Shown here one piece after another: positions 47,871 through 56,596 of a stretch of 64,000 nucleotides of DNA (positions are counted from its first letter, which is position 1; each line of letters opens with the position of its first letter). The position numbers were made by a program, and so were the translations under genes. A model generated the notes under the pieces. It saw only the letters and a program-made list of their open reading frames with translations, was not told where the DNA came from and ran no database searches. The DNA comes from Amorphoplanes friuliensis DSM 7358. Its GTDB lineage: Bacteria > Actinomycetota > Actinomycetes > Mycobacteriales > Micromonosporaceae. The stretch covers positions 4,378,001 through 4,442,000 of the forward strand of contig NC_022657.1 of assembly GCF_000494755.1 (NCBI RefSeq). The letters are read 5' to 3'.

Positions 47871-48887
47871 ATGATCTTCAAGAGGCGGGCCAAAGGCGAC
47901 CCGGCGACGGCAGTGACGGCGTTCTGGACATGGTGGGCGACCGGCCGCTCCCGCGTCGAGCAGGCGATCGCCGGCGGCAGCTGGGGCCCCGTCCTGATCG
48001 ACGAGATCAACGCCTTGGTGACGGCGATCGACCCCGGTCTGGCGTGGGAGTTCGGCGCCGGGACGGCCTCGCAGCATCTGCTGGTCGTGACCGCCAATGG
48101 TGACCGCGCGCTGCGGGCCGCCGCCGAACGCTGGCGTCGCGCCGGGCCAGCCCCCGACACGGCCTTCGGGTACGCCGCCTCACGCCAGGCGAACCCGTCC
48201 GCGCTCGACTCCCGGCTGGACCTCGACGGCCACCGTTTCGAGCTCGGCGCGCTGCGGTTCGCCGCCGACGTCGACGACGACGCGGTCCAGGTCGACGTGT
48301 GCGTCTGGCACCCGGCTTTCCCGGATCTGCCCGACACGACCCGGGTGCAGATCGCCTTTCTCGCCCTCGACTGGCTGCTCGGTGAGGACGGCGTGGAGAT
48401 CTGGGTGCGGGAGATCGACACGACGGGCGAGGAGGGCCCGGACCTCACCGGCGCCGAACTCGCCGCCACCGTCGCCGCGCTGATGCCCGCCGGTGGTGAA
48501 CCACAGTGGACGGTGCTCAGCGGCAACCGTGGTGGGCGTCCGGTGCTGGCCTCCGTGTGCGTGCCGTTGAAGGCGGCGCGCTGGCCGGCGGCCGACACCC
48601 ACGTCCGGCTCGACGTGCCGTTCCGCAGCGCGAACGCCGGTGGGCTCCCGGTCGACGGCTCCCTGGCGGCGCTGCACGCGTTCGAGGACCGGCTCTTCGC
48701 GTACGCGGACGGCCCGGTCCTGGTCGCGCACGAGAGTGCCGACGGCGTCCGGACCTATCACCTCTACGCCGACCGGCAGGCCGCGGTCGACGCGCTGGCG
48801 CCGATCACCGCGTCGTGGCCCGAGGGGCGGGTCCGCACGACGGTGACGCCCGACCCGGCCTGGAAGGGCGTCAGCCATCTCGCGTGA
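47871..48887 (+). CDS. DUF695 domain protein
   Basis: A 338-residue soluble protein. The N-terminal half matches the DUF695-like region (AFWTWWATGRSRVEQAIAGG, LVTAIDPGLAWEFGAG, LVVTANGD); the second half is a duplicated fold with ARWPAADTHVRLDVPF and VAHESADGVRTYHLYAD. No catalytic motif is evident and the role of the family is unknown. It begins nine bases after the Stf0 stop, so the two may be cotranscribed. Confidence 0.75.
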   Translation: MIFKRRAKGDPATAVTAFWTWWATGRSRVEQAIAGGSWGPVLIDEINALVTAIDPGLAWEFGAGTASQHLLVVTANGDRALRAAAERWRRAGPAPDTAFGYAASRQANPSALDSRLDLDGHRFELGALRFAADVDDDAVQVDVCVWHPAFPDLPDTTRVQIAFLALDWLLGEDGVEIWVREIDTTGEEGPDLTGAELAATVAALMPAGGEPQWTVLSGNRGGRPVLASVCVPLKAARWPAADTHVRLDVPFRSANAGGLPVDGSLAALHAFEDRLFAYADGPVLVAHESADGVRTYHLYADRQAAVDALAPITASWPEGRVRTTVTPDPAWKGVSHLA

Positions 48888-48892
48888 CGTTT

Positions 48893-49588
48893 CTAGGCGT
48901 CCGCGCTGATCGTCGTTTCGGCGGCGGCCTTGTCGACGCCGAGGCCGGCGAGGACACCCGTGCCGTCCTCGAGCTCGAGCAGCGCCAGCAGGATGTGCTC
49001 GGTGCCGACGTGGTTCTGGTTCATCCGCAGCGCCTCCCGGAAGGTCAGCTCCAGGGCCTTCTTGGCGTGCGCGTCGAACGGGATCATCGCCGGGACGGAG
49101 TCGGCCGCCGCCGGCAGTGTCGCCGCGGCGGTCTGCCGGACGGCGTCGAGCGACACACCCTGGGCGACGATCGCCCGGGCACCGAGCGCTGACGGGTCCG
49201 CCACCAGTCCGAGCACCAGGTGGGACACGCTGATCTGGTGGTTGCTGCGCGTGCGGGCCTCCTCCTGGGCCGTCACGATCACCTTGCGGGCCAGGGTGGT
49301 GAATCGGCTGAAACCCTGGCTGGCGTCGAGGTCCGGTGCCTCGCCCTTGGCGACGAAGCGCTTCTGGGCCGCCTGTTTGGTGACGCCCATGCTGCGGCCG
49401 ATCTCGGTCCAGGAGGCCCCGGAGCGGCGCGCCTGGTCGACGAAGTGCCCGATGAGGTGGTCCGCCACGTCACCGAGGTGGTCGGCGGTGAGGACGGCGT
49501 CGGAGAGCTGCTCGAGGGCGGTGGAGTGGTTCTTCTTGATGGACTCGATGAGGTCGTCGAGCCGGATCGTGGGTGAGGTGTCGGTCAT
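48893..49588 (-). CDS. Clp N-domain protein with N-terminal helix-turn-helix
   Basis: A 231-residue protein. Residues 10-75 contain an HTH-like segment (SGASWTEIGRSMGVTKQAAQKRFV); residues 85-225 carry a double Clp_N repeat (FTTLARKVIVTAQEEARTRSNHQISVSHLVLGL and ALELTFREALRMNQNHVGTEHILLALLE), the substrate-binding domain of ClpA/ClpC, but with no AAA+ ATPase. It could sense unfolded protein through the Clp_N fold while binding DNA. Two inverted repeats on its promoter (49588-49635) support autoregulation. Confidence 0.85.
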   Translation of the reverse strand: MTDTSPTIRLDDLIESIKKNHSTALEQLSDAVLTADHLGDVADHLIGHFVDQARRSGASWTEIGRSMGVTKQAAQKRFVAKGEAPDLDASQGFSRFTTLARKVIVTAQEEARTRSNHQISVSHLVLGLVADPSALGARAIVAQGVSLDAVRQTAAATLPAAADSVPAMIPFDAHAKKALELTFREALRMNQNHVGTEHILLALLELEDGTGVLAGLGVDKAAAETTISADA

Positions 49589-49635
49589 GCGTCAACCATA
49601 GGTTGACGCATGTTCCGAGTCAACCCGAGGTTGAC
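49588..49635. promoter_or_regulatory. Two GTCAACC-N3-GGTTGAC operators at the Clp_N gene
   Basis: TGCGTCAACC (49588-49597) and GGTTGACGCA (49601-49610) form a perfect 10-3-10 repeat, and a second copy GTCAACC-CGA-GGTTGAC is at 49619-49635, 31 bases away centre to centre, three helical turns. The first overlaps the start codon on the minus strand. The layout strongly suggests cooperative binding by the HTH-Clp_N protein itself. Confidence 0.8.
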
Positions 49636-49642
49636 GATCGAG

Positions 49643-50320
49643 TCAGAGCAGCTCCGCGTCGTGAACGAGCAGGGCGACCTGGACACGGTTGTTGAGATCG
49701 AGCTTGGCCAGCAGCCGCGACACGTGGCCCTTCACTGTCGGCAGGCTCATCGTCAGGTCGGTGGCGATCTCGGCGTTCGACCAGCCACGGCCGAGCGCCA
49801 CGGCCACCTCCCGCTCCCGGTCGGTGAGCGCGGTCAGCCGGGCGCGGGCCCGGTCGCGGCGGGGCCCGGCGGCGGGGTCGGCGACGTGGTCGATCAGCTG
49901 CCGGATGACGGTCGGTGACAGTGTCGCCGCACCCCCGGCCACCGTGCGGACCGCCGTGATGATGTCGCGCGGCGGGGTGTCCTTGAGCAGAAATCCGCTG
50001 GCACCGGCCCGGAGTGCGTCGAGCACGTGTTCGTCGGCGTTGAAGGTGGTCAGGACGATCACCTGCGGTGGCTCCGGCCGGGAGCGCAGGCGCCGGGTGG
50101 CGACGAGCCCGTCGACCTTCGGCATGCGGATGTCCATGAGCACGACGTCGGGCCAGTGCGCGTCGGCCAGGGCGGCGGCGTCCGCGCCGTCACCGGCCTC
50201 GGCGACGACCTCGATGTCGGGGGAGCCGCCGAGCAGGATGCGCAACCCGGCCCGGACGAGAGGATCGTCGTCCACGATGGCCAGCCGGATCGGCCGCGCC
50301 CCGGGGATCAACTCGGCCAC
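49643..50320 (-). CDS. NarL/FixJ family response regulator
   Basis: A 225-residue two-component response regulator. The receiver has IRLAIVDDDPLVRAGL and the phospho-acceptor Asp in MDIRMPKVDG; the LuxR-type HTH is LTDREREVAVALGRGWSNAEIATDLTMSLPTVKGHVSRLLAKL. The start is GTG 50320, which lies inside the kinase gene's 3' end, so the pair is coupled. It is the partner of the HisKA_3 kinase upstream. Confidence 0.92.
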   Translation of the reverse strand: MAELIPGARPIRLAIVDDDPLVRAGLRILLGGSPDIEVVAEAGDGADAAALADAHWPDVVLMDIRMPKVDGLVATRRLRSRPEPPQVIVLTTFNADEHVLDALRAGASGFLLKDTPPRDIITAVRTVAGGAATLSPTVIRQLIDHVADPAAGPRRDRARARLTALTDREREVAVALGRGWSNAEIATDLTMSLPTVKGHVSRLLAKLDLNNRVQVALLVHDAELL

Positions 50321-51480
50321 GGGAACCGCGCTTCGAGGTGGAACGTGCCGTCCCGGTGCGCGTGATCGAGGCTGCCACCGGCCAGCGCCACCCGTTCGGC
50401 CATCCCGACCAGCCCGAGCCCGGCGCCCGGCACCTCCGCCGGCCGCGCCGGTCCCGGGCACGGGTTGGTGATCCGGATCCGCAGCTCGGTGCCCGATGCA
50501 CCACTGACCAGCACGTCCACCCGTTCACCCGGCGCGTGCTTGCGGGCGTTGGTCAGACCCTCCTGCACGATCCGGTACGCCGTCCGCCCGAGCACCACCG
50601 ACGGGCCGCCCGGCGGTGTGTCGCAGCGGAAGCCGACCGCCATGCCCATCGCCCGCGCGCTCTCCACCAGCCCGGGCACGTCGGTCAGCCCGGGCTGCGG
50701 CGGCTCGGGACGGCCCCCGGCGCCCTCCCGCAGCACCCCGATCACACCGCGCAGCTCCTGGAGCGCCTCGTGTGCGCTGGTCCGGATCGCGCTCGCGGCG
50801 ATCGCGATCTCGTCGGGCCGGGCGTCGGTCCGGACCTCGAGGGCGCCGGCGTGCAGGCTGACCATCGACATCCGGTGGGCCAGCACGTCGTGCATCTCCC
50901 GGGCGATCCGCGCACGTTCGGTCAGCCGGGCCTGGTCGACGCGCAGGTTCTGCTCCGCCTCGAGGCGCGCGGCGTGCTCCCGCAGCGACGCCGTCAGCCG
51001 CCTGTACGCCCGCACGAACATCCCCCACCCGAGCGCACCCGCGGCGGTGAACGTCCGGACCACGAAGTCGACCCAGAGCGGGAACTCCGGGTTGTCGTGC
51101 AACACGAAGTACGCGGGCACCACGGCGACGTAGGCCACGGCGAGCAGCAACGCGACCTGCCCCCGCCGCCGGACCGCCACGGTGAACAGCGCGACGATGA
51201 CGGCCCCGGTGGCCATGACCGAGACCGTGGTGACCGGCAACAGGACCGCCGCGACGGCCACCGGGTGCTGCCGGCGGCGGAGCAGCGCCAGTGCACAGAG
51301 GGTGCCGACGAGGGCGTCGGCGGGCCAGGGCAGCAGCGCGCCGGTCCTGGTCGCGTCGCCCAGCCGCAGCATCAGGGCGCCGTAGGCCAGGGCCAGGGTC
51401 ACGGCGATCCCGTCCGCCACCCGGTCACGCCGCGCCGACCCGGGGCCGGGGACGAGCAGCGCGAACAGCAACGCGGACAT
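50308..51480 (-). CDS. Sensor histidine kinase (HisKA_3, DesK/NarX-like)
   Basis: A 390-residue membrane kinase. About five helices occupy residues 1-145; the dimerisation His is in AREMHDVLAHRMSMVSLHAGAL; the ATPase has RIVQEGLTNARKHAPG and GAGLGLVGMAERV. No periplasmic sensor domain, so the signal is likely in the membrane. Its response regulator is encoded just downstream (overlap). A membrane alpha/beta hydrolase gene is divergent. Confidence 0.9.
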   Translation of the reverse strand: MSALLFALLVPGPGSARRDRVADGIAVTLALAYGALMLRLGDATRTGALLPWPADALVGTLCALALLRRRQHPVAVAAVLLPVTTVSVMATGAVIVALFTVAVRRRGQVALLLAVAYVAVVPAYFVLHDNPEFPLWVDFVVRTFTAAGALGWGMFVRAYRRLTASLREHAARLEAEQNLRVDQARLTERARIAREMHDVLAHRMSMVSLHAGALEVRTDARPDEIAIAASAIRTSAHEALQELRGVIGVLREGAGGRPEPPQPGLTDVPGLVESARAMGMAVGFRCDTPPGGPSVVLGRTAYRIVQEGLTNARKHAPGERVDVLVSGASGTELRIRITNPCPGPARPAEVPGAGLGLVGMAERVALAGGSLDHAHRDGTFHLEARFPWPS

Positions 51481-51538
51481 GGGCAGAGCCTACGGTCCCG
51501 CCGGCGCGGCGGGGCAGCGCCGGAAGTCACCCGGGCCC

Positions 51539-51552
51539 CCTACCGAAGTAGG
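51539..51552. promoter_or_regulatory. CCTAC-CGAA-GTAGG dyad upstream of the two-component system and hydrolase gene
   Basis: A perfect 5-4-5 inverted repeat in the 132-base gap between the divergent histidine kinase gene and the alpha/beta hydrolase gene. Its place suggests the binding site of the NarL-type regulator, controlling both directions. Confidence 0.4.
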
Positions 51553-51612
51553 TGCCCGTACCGGATCCGCGGGCCGATGTGCGCGGCCCGCCGCGGACCG
51601 GATGCTCGGGCC

Positions 51613-53007
51613 ATGCTGAGGCGAACGTGGTGGGTGCCGGCGGTGCTGTGGGGGATCGGCGCGGGGTGGTGGATGCCGCGCGGTCCGCTGACGGGTACGC
51701 AGGTGGTGTGGTCGGTCGTGCTGAGCCTGGCGGTGGGTGGCCTGGCCGGCTGGGCGAGCCGGTCCCGCTGGTCGATGCTGATCGCGCCGACGGTGTTCTG
51801 GATCGCCGTGGAGGTGCTGCGGTTGCGCGTGGACGGGCCGTCCGTGGACGCGCCGCACGCCAGTGCCTTCGGGTTCGTCACGCTGATCGCCGGGCGAGGG
51901 CTGCAGGGTCTGCTGTCGTCCCTGCCGATGCTGCTCGGCGCTGCCTACGGCGCCGCAGTGGCTCGAAGTGGTGGCCGCTTTCGTCGCTACGTCACTGCCC
52001 TGGTGAGCGCCGGTGTGCTGGTGGCGACGGTCGCCCTGGCTCTGCCTGCGTCGACGCCGCCGATCCCGGGTCCGCGCAGCGTCGCCGAGCTGACCCACGT
52101 CGACGCGAACGGTCACCGGCTCGGTCTGATGATCCGGGGCGTCGACACCGCCGCGCCCGTCCTGCTCTTCGTACCGGGTGCGCCGGGCGGCTCGGAACGC
52201 GGGGGAGTGCGCCGGCACCTCGCCGCGCTGGAGCAGCGGTTCGTCGTCGTCACGCTCGATCGCCGGGGCGGCGGTGCGTCCTATCCCGCGCTGGACCCGG
52301 CCGCGACTGTCAGCCCGGAGAGCGAGGTCGGCGACATCATCGCCGTCACGGATCAGCTGCGGCGGCGGTTCGGGGCGGAGAAGATCTACCTGCTCGGGCA
52401 CTCCGGCGGGTCCGTCCTGAGTGTCCTCGCGGTGCAGCGCCGGCCCGACCTCTTCCGCGCCTACATCGGTACGGGCCAGGGCGTCGACGTGCGCGCGAGC
52501 GACCAGATCTTCTACACCGACATCCTCGCGTGGGCCCGCTCGACCGGCCGCACCGACCTCGCCCGGCAACTCGTTGCTCAGGGCCCGCCCCCGTACGCGG
52601 ACGTCTACTCCTACGAGCCGATCATGCTCCACGAGAACCAGGCCTACGGCGACGAGACGAACGCCTTCGCCGACCTGGACGTCCCCGAGTCGACACTGCT
52701 GCAAAAGGCACACACGATCAACGCCCTGCTGGACACCTGGAGTGCGCTCTACCCGCGGATGCAGGACGTCGACCTGCGCCGGGACGCGCCGCGGCTGGAG
52801 GTGCCGGTCTACCTCGTGCAGGGCGGGCGCGAGATGCGCGGCCTCGCCGTCATCTTCGACCAGTGGTACGGACAACTCCAGGCCCCCGTCAAGGAACTGA
52901 CCGTCCTGGAGTCGTCCGGCCACCGCGCGATCTTCGAGGAACCGGACCGCTTCGCCGCCGTCCTCGACCGCGTGCTGGCGGAAACCAGCGGACCACCCGG
53001 CAGGTGA
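51613..53007 (+). CDS. Membrane-anchored alpha/beta hydrolase
   Basis: A 464-residue protein. Three or four hydrophobic helices occupy residues 1-150 (VPAVLWGIGAGWW, VVWSVVLSLAVGGLAGW and others); then an alpha/beta hydrolase fold with LLFVPGAPGG, the nucleophile elbow YLLGHSGGSVLSV, the acid region VYLVQGGREMRG and the His in SSGHRAIFEEPD. The catalytic domain is predicted outside the membrane. The start is ATG 51613. It is divergent from a two-component system and likely its target. The substrate may be a lipid or peptide. Confidence 0.85.
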   Translation: MLRRTWWVPAVLWGIGAGWWMPRGPLTGTQVVWSVVLSLAVGGLAGWASRSRWSMLIAPTVFWIAVEVLRLRVDGPSVDAPHASAFGFVTLIAGRGLQGLLSSLPMLLGAAYGAAVARSGGRFRRYVTALVSAGVLVATVALALPASTPPIPGPRSVAELTHVDANGHRLGLMIRGVDTAAPVLLFVPGAPGGSERGGVRRHLAALEQRFVVVTLDRRGGGASYPALDPAATVSPESEVGDIIAVTDQLRRRFGAEKIYLLGHSGGSVLSVLAVQRRPDLFRAYIGTGQGVDVRASDQIFYTDILAWARSTGRTDLARQLVAQGPPPYADVYSYEPIMLHENQAYGDETNAFADLDVPESTLLQKAHTINALLDTWSALYPRMQDVDLRRDAPRLEVPVYLVQGGREMRGLAVIFDQWYGQLQAPVKELTVLESSGHRAIFEEPDRFAAVLDRVLAETSGPPGR

Positions 53008-53043
53008 CGGGGTGGCGCCGCCCTGGCAGTGGACCGTAGACCC

Positions 53044-53065
53044 AACCGGTTGTAGAGTGCAAGCG
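53044..53065. promoter_or_regulatory. AACCGGTT palindrome and -10 box at the HxlR gene
   Basis: AACCGGTT at 53044-53051 is followed by TAGAGT (53053-53058) and seven bases later by the GTG at 53066. This is the leaderless-promoter pattern seen at other regulators in the window; the palindrome is a candidate autoregulatory site. Confidence 0.45.
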
Positions 53066-53566
53066 GTGACGACGTCCGAGGAACACCGTTCCGGCTGCCC
53101 GATCAATCTGTCGCTCGAGGTCCTCGGGGACAAATGGTCCCTGCTGATCATCCGGGACATGATGTTCGGCAACCGGCGGCACTTCCGCGCCCTGCTGACC
53201 GAGAGCGAGGAGGGCATCGCCTCCAACATCCTCGCCGACCGTCTCCAGCGCCTGACCGCCCAGGGCATGATCACGTCGTCCCCGGACCCGCGCCACAAAC
53301 AGCGGATCCTGCTCAGCCTGACCGAGCCCGCGATCCAGCTCGTACCGGTGCTCGCCCACCTCGGCGCCTGGGGCCGCCGTCACCTGCCGGTCACCCGCGA
53401 GCTCGCGATCCGCGCCGAACTCCTCGAACGCGGCGGCCCCGAGCTGTGGGACGACTTCATGGACGAGCTGCGCGAGCTGCACCTCGGGGTACCGCGGCCG
53501 GCGGGCACGGAGTCCGTGCTGACCCGCCTGACCGCGGCCTACCAGGCCGAGCTGGCGAAGGCCTGA
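53066..53566 (+). CDS. HxlR family transcriptional regulator
   Basis: A 166-residue winged-helix protein. CPINLSLEVLGDKWSLLIIRDMMFGNRRHFRALL at the start and GIASNILADRLQRLTAQGMI are diagnostic of HxlR; the Cys near residue 11 is the redox-sensitive residue of some family members. The start is GTG 53066 with a -10-like TAGAGT seven bases upstream, so the message is probably leaderless. No oxidoreductase is divergent from it; the next gene is the permease on the other strand. Confidence 0.9.
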   Translation: MTTSEEHRSGCPINLSLEVLGDKWSLLIIRDMMFGNRRHFRALLTESEEGIASNILADRLQRLTAQGMITSSPDPRHKQRILLSLTEPAIQLVPVLAHLGAWGRRHLPVTRELAIRAELLERGGPELWDDFMDELRELHLGVPRPAGTESVLTRLTAAYQAELAKA

Positions 53567-53569
53567 CGC

Positions 53570-54430
53570 TCAGCTGGTGACGTCGCGGCCCGCGAAGCGC
53601 GCCCACGCCGCCGTCAGGAACACCACGATGTAGGCCAGTGCCGACAGCAGGCCCGGTGTCAGCGCGCTGAAGGAGACCGGGTCGCGCAGCAGTTCGCCGA
53701 AGTCCTGCCAGTGCCGGGTCAGCAGGTACGGGTGGAGCCAGTCCAGCTGCGGGATCTGACCCAGCACGAAGCTGGCCACGGTCAGCATCGTGAGCGCGAT
53801 CGTCGCACCCATCGGCTGCTCGGTGAGCGTCGACAGGAAGAGGCCCACGGCACCCAGCGCCGACAGGCACACGCCGAGGAAGAGGCACACGCCCAGCAGG
53901 CGGAGCAGGGCCTCGCCGAAGCCGACCTGCGTGCCCGAGAGCAGCGTGACGTCGCCGCCGCCGAACAGGATCAGGCCGATGAGCAGGCCCGAGACCGCGA
54001 CGACGAGCGGCGCGAGGAACGCCCCGGCGACGATGCCGGCGTACTTGACGGCGAGCAGCCGGATCCGGCCGACGGGCACGGTCAGCAGGTAACGCAGGGT
54101 GCCCTGGTTGGCCTCGCCCGCCACCGCGTCGCCGGCCAGCATGGCGATCGCGATCGGCAGGAAGAGGCCGATCTCGACGCCGAGGGCGGCCAGCGCCACG
54201 AAGAAGCCGTTGCCGGTGATCTGCGCGAAGAAGTCCGGGCCGCCACCACCGCGTCCCTCCCGGTCCGGGGCGGCGACCTTCATCGCGACGGCCAGCACGA
54301 TCGGTATGGCGGCCAGCGCCGCGAGCCCGACCTGGTTGCGCCGGCGTACGGCGATCAGCCGCAGCTCCGAGCGCAGGAACCGCGACGAGAACCGGCGTAC
54401 GGGTGCCGCCTGCACCTCAGCCACTGACAT
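53570..54430 (-). CDS. ABC transporter permease (ABC-2 type)
   Basis: A 286-residue membrane protein with six helices, of the ABC-2/NatB type (GEANQGTLRYLLTVPVGRIRLLAVKYAG is the characteristic loop). With the ATPase and the LolA-like protein upstream it probably exports a lipid or peptide, or provides resistance to an envelope-active compound. It overlaps the ATPase gene by 14 bases. Confidence 0.9.
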   Translation of the reverse strand: MSVAEVQAAPVRRFSSRFLRSELRLIAVRRRNQVGLAALAAIPIVLAVAMKVAAPDREGRGGGGPDFFAQITGNGFFVALAALGVEIGLFLPIAIAMLAGDAVAGEANQGTLRYLLTVPVGRIRLLAVKYAGIVAGAFLAPLVVAVSGLLIGLILFGGGDVTLLSGTQVGFGEALLRLLGVCLFLGVCLSALGAVGLFLSTLTEQPMGATIALTMLTVASFVLGQIPQLDWLHPYLLTRHWQDFGELLRDPVSFSALTPGLLSALAYIVVFLTAAWARFAGRDVTS

Positions 54431-55349
54431 CGAAGCCTCTTCCGGTCAGGGACACGAAGACGTCCTCCAGGCTGGGCGCCTCGACCGTGAAGCCGCGGAC
54501 GGCGACACCGTCGTGCACCAGCGCGGCGACGACCTTCTCGGGGGCGACCGCGCCGAGCTGCCCGGAGGCCTCGGCCGCGGTCTCGGCGAGCTCGGTCAGG
54601 CCCAGCGTGCGGAGCACCCGGGCCGCCTCGGCCGGCTGGTCGGTGAGGACCCGGGCCCGCGGCGCGGCGTCGGCGCGCAGCTGCGACAGCGGCTCCTGGG
54701 CGACGAGCTTGCCCCGGTGCATGACACCCACGTGCGTGCAGACCTGCTCCACCTCGGCCAGCAGATGCGTGCTGAGCAGGACGGTCGCACCCTCCGCGGC
54801 GAGAGCTCCGACCAGCGTGCGCACCTCGCGGGTGCCCTGCGGGTCGAGGCCGTTCGTCGGCTCGTCCAGGATGAGCAGCTCGCGCGGCACGAGCAGGGCG
54901 GCCGCGATGGCCAGCCGCTGCTTCATGCCGAGCGAGTACGTCCGGTAGCGCTTCGCGGCCGCCGCACCCAGCCCGACGCGGTCCAGGGCCGCGGCGATGC
55001 GGGTGTCGGCTGTCCGGGCCTCGGCGGTGCGGTCGGCGGCGTCGATGCGGCGCAGGTTGTCCCGCCCCGACAGGTACGGATGGAAGCCGGGCCCCTCGAC
55101 CAGGGCGCCGACGCGGGGGAGCACGTCGGCGGCCCGGTCCGGCATCGGCGAGCCGAGCAGCTCGTGACCGCCCGCGGTGGGGCTGATCAGGCCGAGCAGC
55201 ATGCGGATCGTCGTGGTCTTGCCCGAGCCGTTGGGGCCGAGGAAGCCGTAGACGGCTCCCCGCGGGACAGCCAGGTCGACGGTGTCCACCGCGACCTGGC
55301 TGCCGAACCGCTTGGTCAGCCCCTGTGTGGCGACCGCGAGGTCAGTCAC
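54417..55349 (-). CDS. ABC transporter ATP-binding protein
   Basis: A 310-residue ATPase. Walker A is GPNGSGKTTT, the signature YSLGMKQRLA, Walker B LLILDEPTNGLD; the C-terminal extension (about 215-310) is typical of NatA/DrrA-type exporters. It partners the permease just downstream. ATGA overlaps the stop of the LolA-like gene, so the three form one operon. Confidence 0.93.
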   Translation of the reverse strand: MTDLAVATQGLTKRFGSQVAVDTVDLAVPRGAVYGFLGPNGSGKTTTIRMLLGLISPTAGGHELLGSPMPDRAADVLPRVGALVEGPGFHPYLSGRDNLRRIDAADRTAEARTADTRIAAALDRVGLGAAAAKRYRTYSLGMKQRLAIAAALLVPRELLILDEPTNGLDPQGTREVRTLVGALAAEGATVLLSTHLLAEVEQVCTHVGVMHRGKLVAQEPLSQLRADAAPRARVLTDQPAEAARVLRTLGLTELAETAAEASGQLGAVAPEKVVAALVHDGVAVRGFTVEAPSLEDVFVSLTGRGFDVSG

Positions 55350-56494
55350 TTTCCGGCTGCCTCGTACAACTTCTCCGGGGCGACCGCGCCGACCAGGATG
55401 CGGCCGTCGTCGGTGACCAGGGCGCTGAACAGTGCGCTGGTGAGCAGGTGCCCGCTGCCCCAGGTGCCGCTGACCTTCGGCAGGGTGCCGATGACCGCGT
55501 CGAGCTGACCGGCCATGGCGGCCGGACCCTCGGCCTTGTCGCCGGCCTTGCCCTCGGCCTTGTCGCCGCTCGGCAGCTTCGCCACCAGGACCGACGTCCA
55601 GCCCTTGCCGACGACCTTGGTCCCGGCCTCGGCGGCCTTCTTCTCGGCGTCGCGCGGGGCGACGGCCTTCTCCCGCTCCTTGGCGATGTCGGCCTGGCTG
55701 GGCTCGGTCACCTTGGTGCCCGGAGGCGGGTTGAAGGTGAACTGCTCGGCGTCCGGCACCTCGAAGCTGACCTGCTGGAACGCGACTCGCACGGCCGGGT
55801 CGTTGGCGTCCTTGGCGTAGACGTCGACACCCAGCGGGATGTGCTTCTCCGCGTCGATGGCCAGGCGGACCTGACCCACCAGCGAGGCGGTGTCGCGCGG
55901 CGTCAGCACCAGCTCGTACGCGTCCCGTCCGGCGACCTTCGCGGCACCGGTCGTGGTGACCGCGGTGGTCGGGTCGATCGCGGCGAGTGCGGCGTCGGCG
56001 GCCTCCTGCGGCGTGGACGGCACACCCGACGGCAGCGCCGTGGGCTTCCTGTCCTTCTCACCCGCCGGCACCTTGAAGTGGGTGGCCGAGCTGTCGCTGC
56101 TGCGCCAGAGCCACACGTCGGAGCCGTTGCGGATGACGTCGGTCTCGCCGAGCGTCCCCATGAGGGCGAGGCGGGCCTTGTCCTCCCCGGCGTACCAGAC
56201 CCGTGCGGTGTTGCTGCCCGCTACGAGCTTCATGAGATCGGCGCTTCCCGCTCCGCTGGTGACCCCCGGCAGTGCCGGAAGCCCCAGATCGGCGGTCTGC
56301 ACGACCGTGCCCGAGAACCCGTCGACCTTCGCGTTCTGCACGTCGACCAGCAGCTGGGCGGCGCTGCGCTCGGGCAGCGACGGGTCCGCGCTGGCGACGA
56401 TCGTGCCCGCCGCGGCGCCGCCACCGATGACCACTACTGCCGCGGCTGCCGGAACGAGCCAGCGCAGCGCGGGCCTTGACCTGAACACACTCAC
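55346..56494 (-). CDS. LolA-like/DUF2092-type exported protein
   Basis: A 382-residue exported protein. A signal or anchor helix lies near residues 10-35 (LVPAAAAVVVIGGGAAAG). The body resembles LolA/LppX-type lipid carriers of actinobacteria: VQNAKVDGFSGTVVQTADLGLP, VWLWRSSDSSATHFK and YELVLTPRDTASLVGQVRLAID. A lysine- and glycine-rich repeat (DKAEGKAGDKAEG) lies near residue 325. The start is GTG 56494 with GGGAGG eight bases upstream. It is the first gene of the ABC operon and may bind its lipid substrate. Confidence 0.82.
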   Translation of the reverse strand: MSVFRSRPALRWLVPAAAAVVVIGGGAAAGTIVASADPSLPERSAAQLLVDVQNAKVDGFSGTVVQTADLGLPALPGVTSGAGSADLMKLVAGSNTARVWYAGEDKARLALMGTLGETDVIRNGSDVWLWRSSDSSATHFKVPAGEKDRKPTALPSGVPSTPQEAADAALAAIDPTTAVTTTGAAKVAGRDAYELVLTPRDTASLVGQVRLAIDAEKHIPLGVDVYAKDANDPAVRVAFQQVSFEVPDAEQFTFNPPPGTKVTEPSQADIAKEREKAVAPRDAEKKAAEAGTKVVGKGWTSVLVAKLPSGDKAEGKAGDKAEGPAAMAGQLDAVIGTLPKVSGTWGSGHLLTSALFSALVTDDGRILVGAVAPEKLYEAAGK

Positions 56495-56559
56495 GATGAG
56501 CACCTCCCGTTGACTGAAGCCATCGTGCGCCGGGCGGCCTGTGACGGCGCTGAGAACAT

Positions 56560-56569
56560 CCCCTAGGGG
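56560..56569. promoter_or_regulatory. CCCCTAGGGG palindrome between LolA/ABC operon and OmpR-type system
   Basis: A perfect 10-base palindrome lies in the 102-base gap between the divergent LolA-like gene and the response regulator. Its position would suit a regulator of both operons, although OmpR proteins usually bind direct repeats. Confidence 0.3.
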
Positions 56570-56596
56570 TTGCCCCACCCATGCCAAGGTAGTGGG

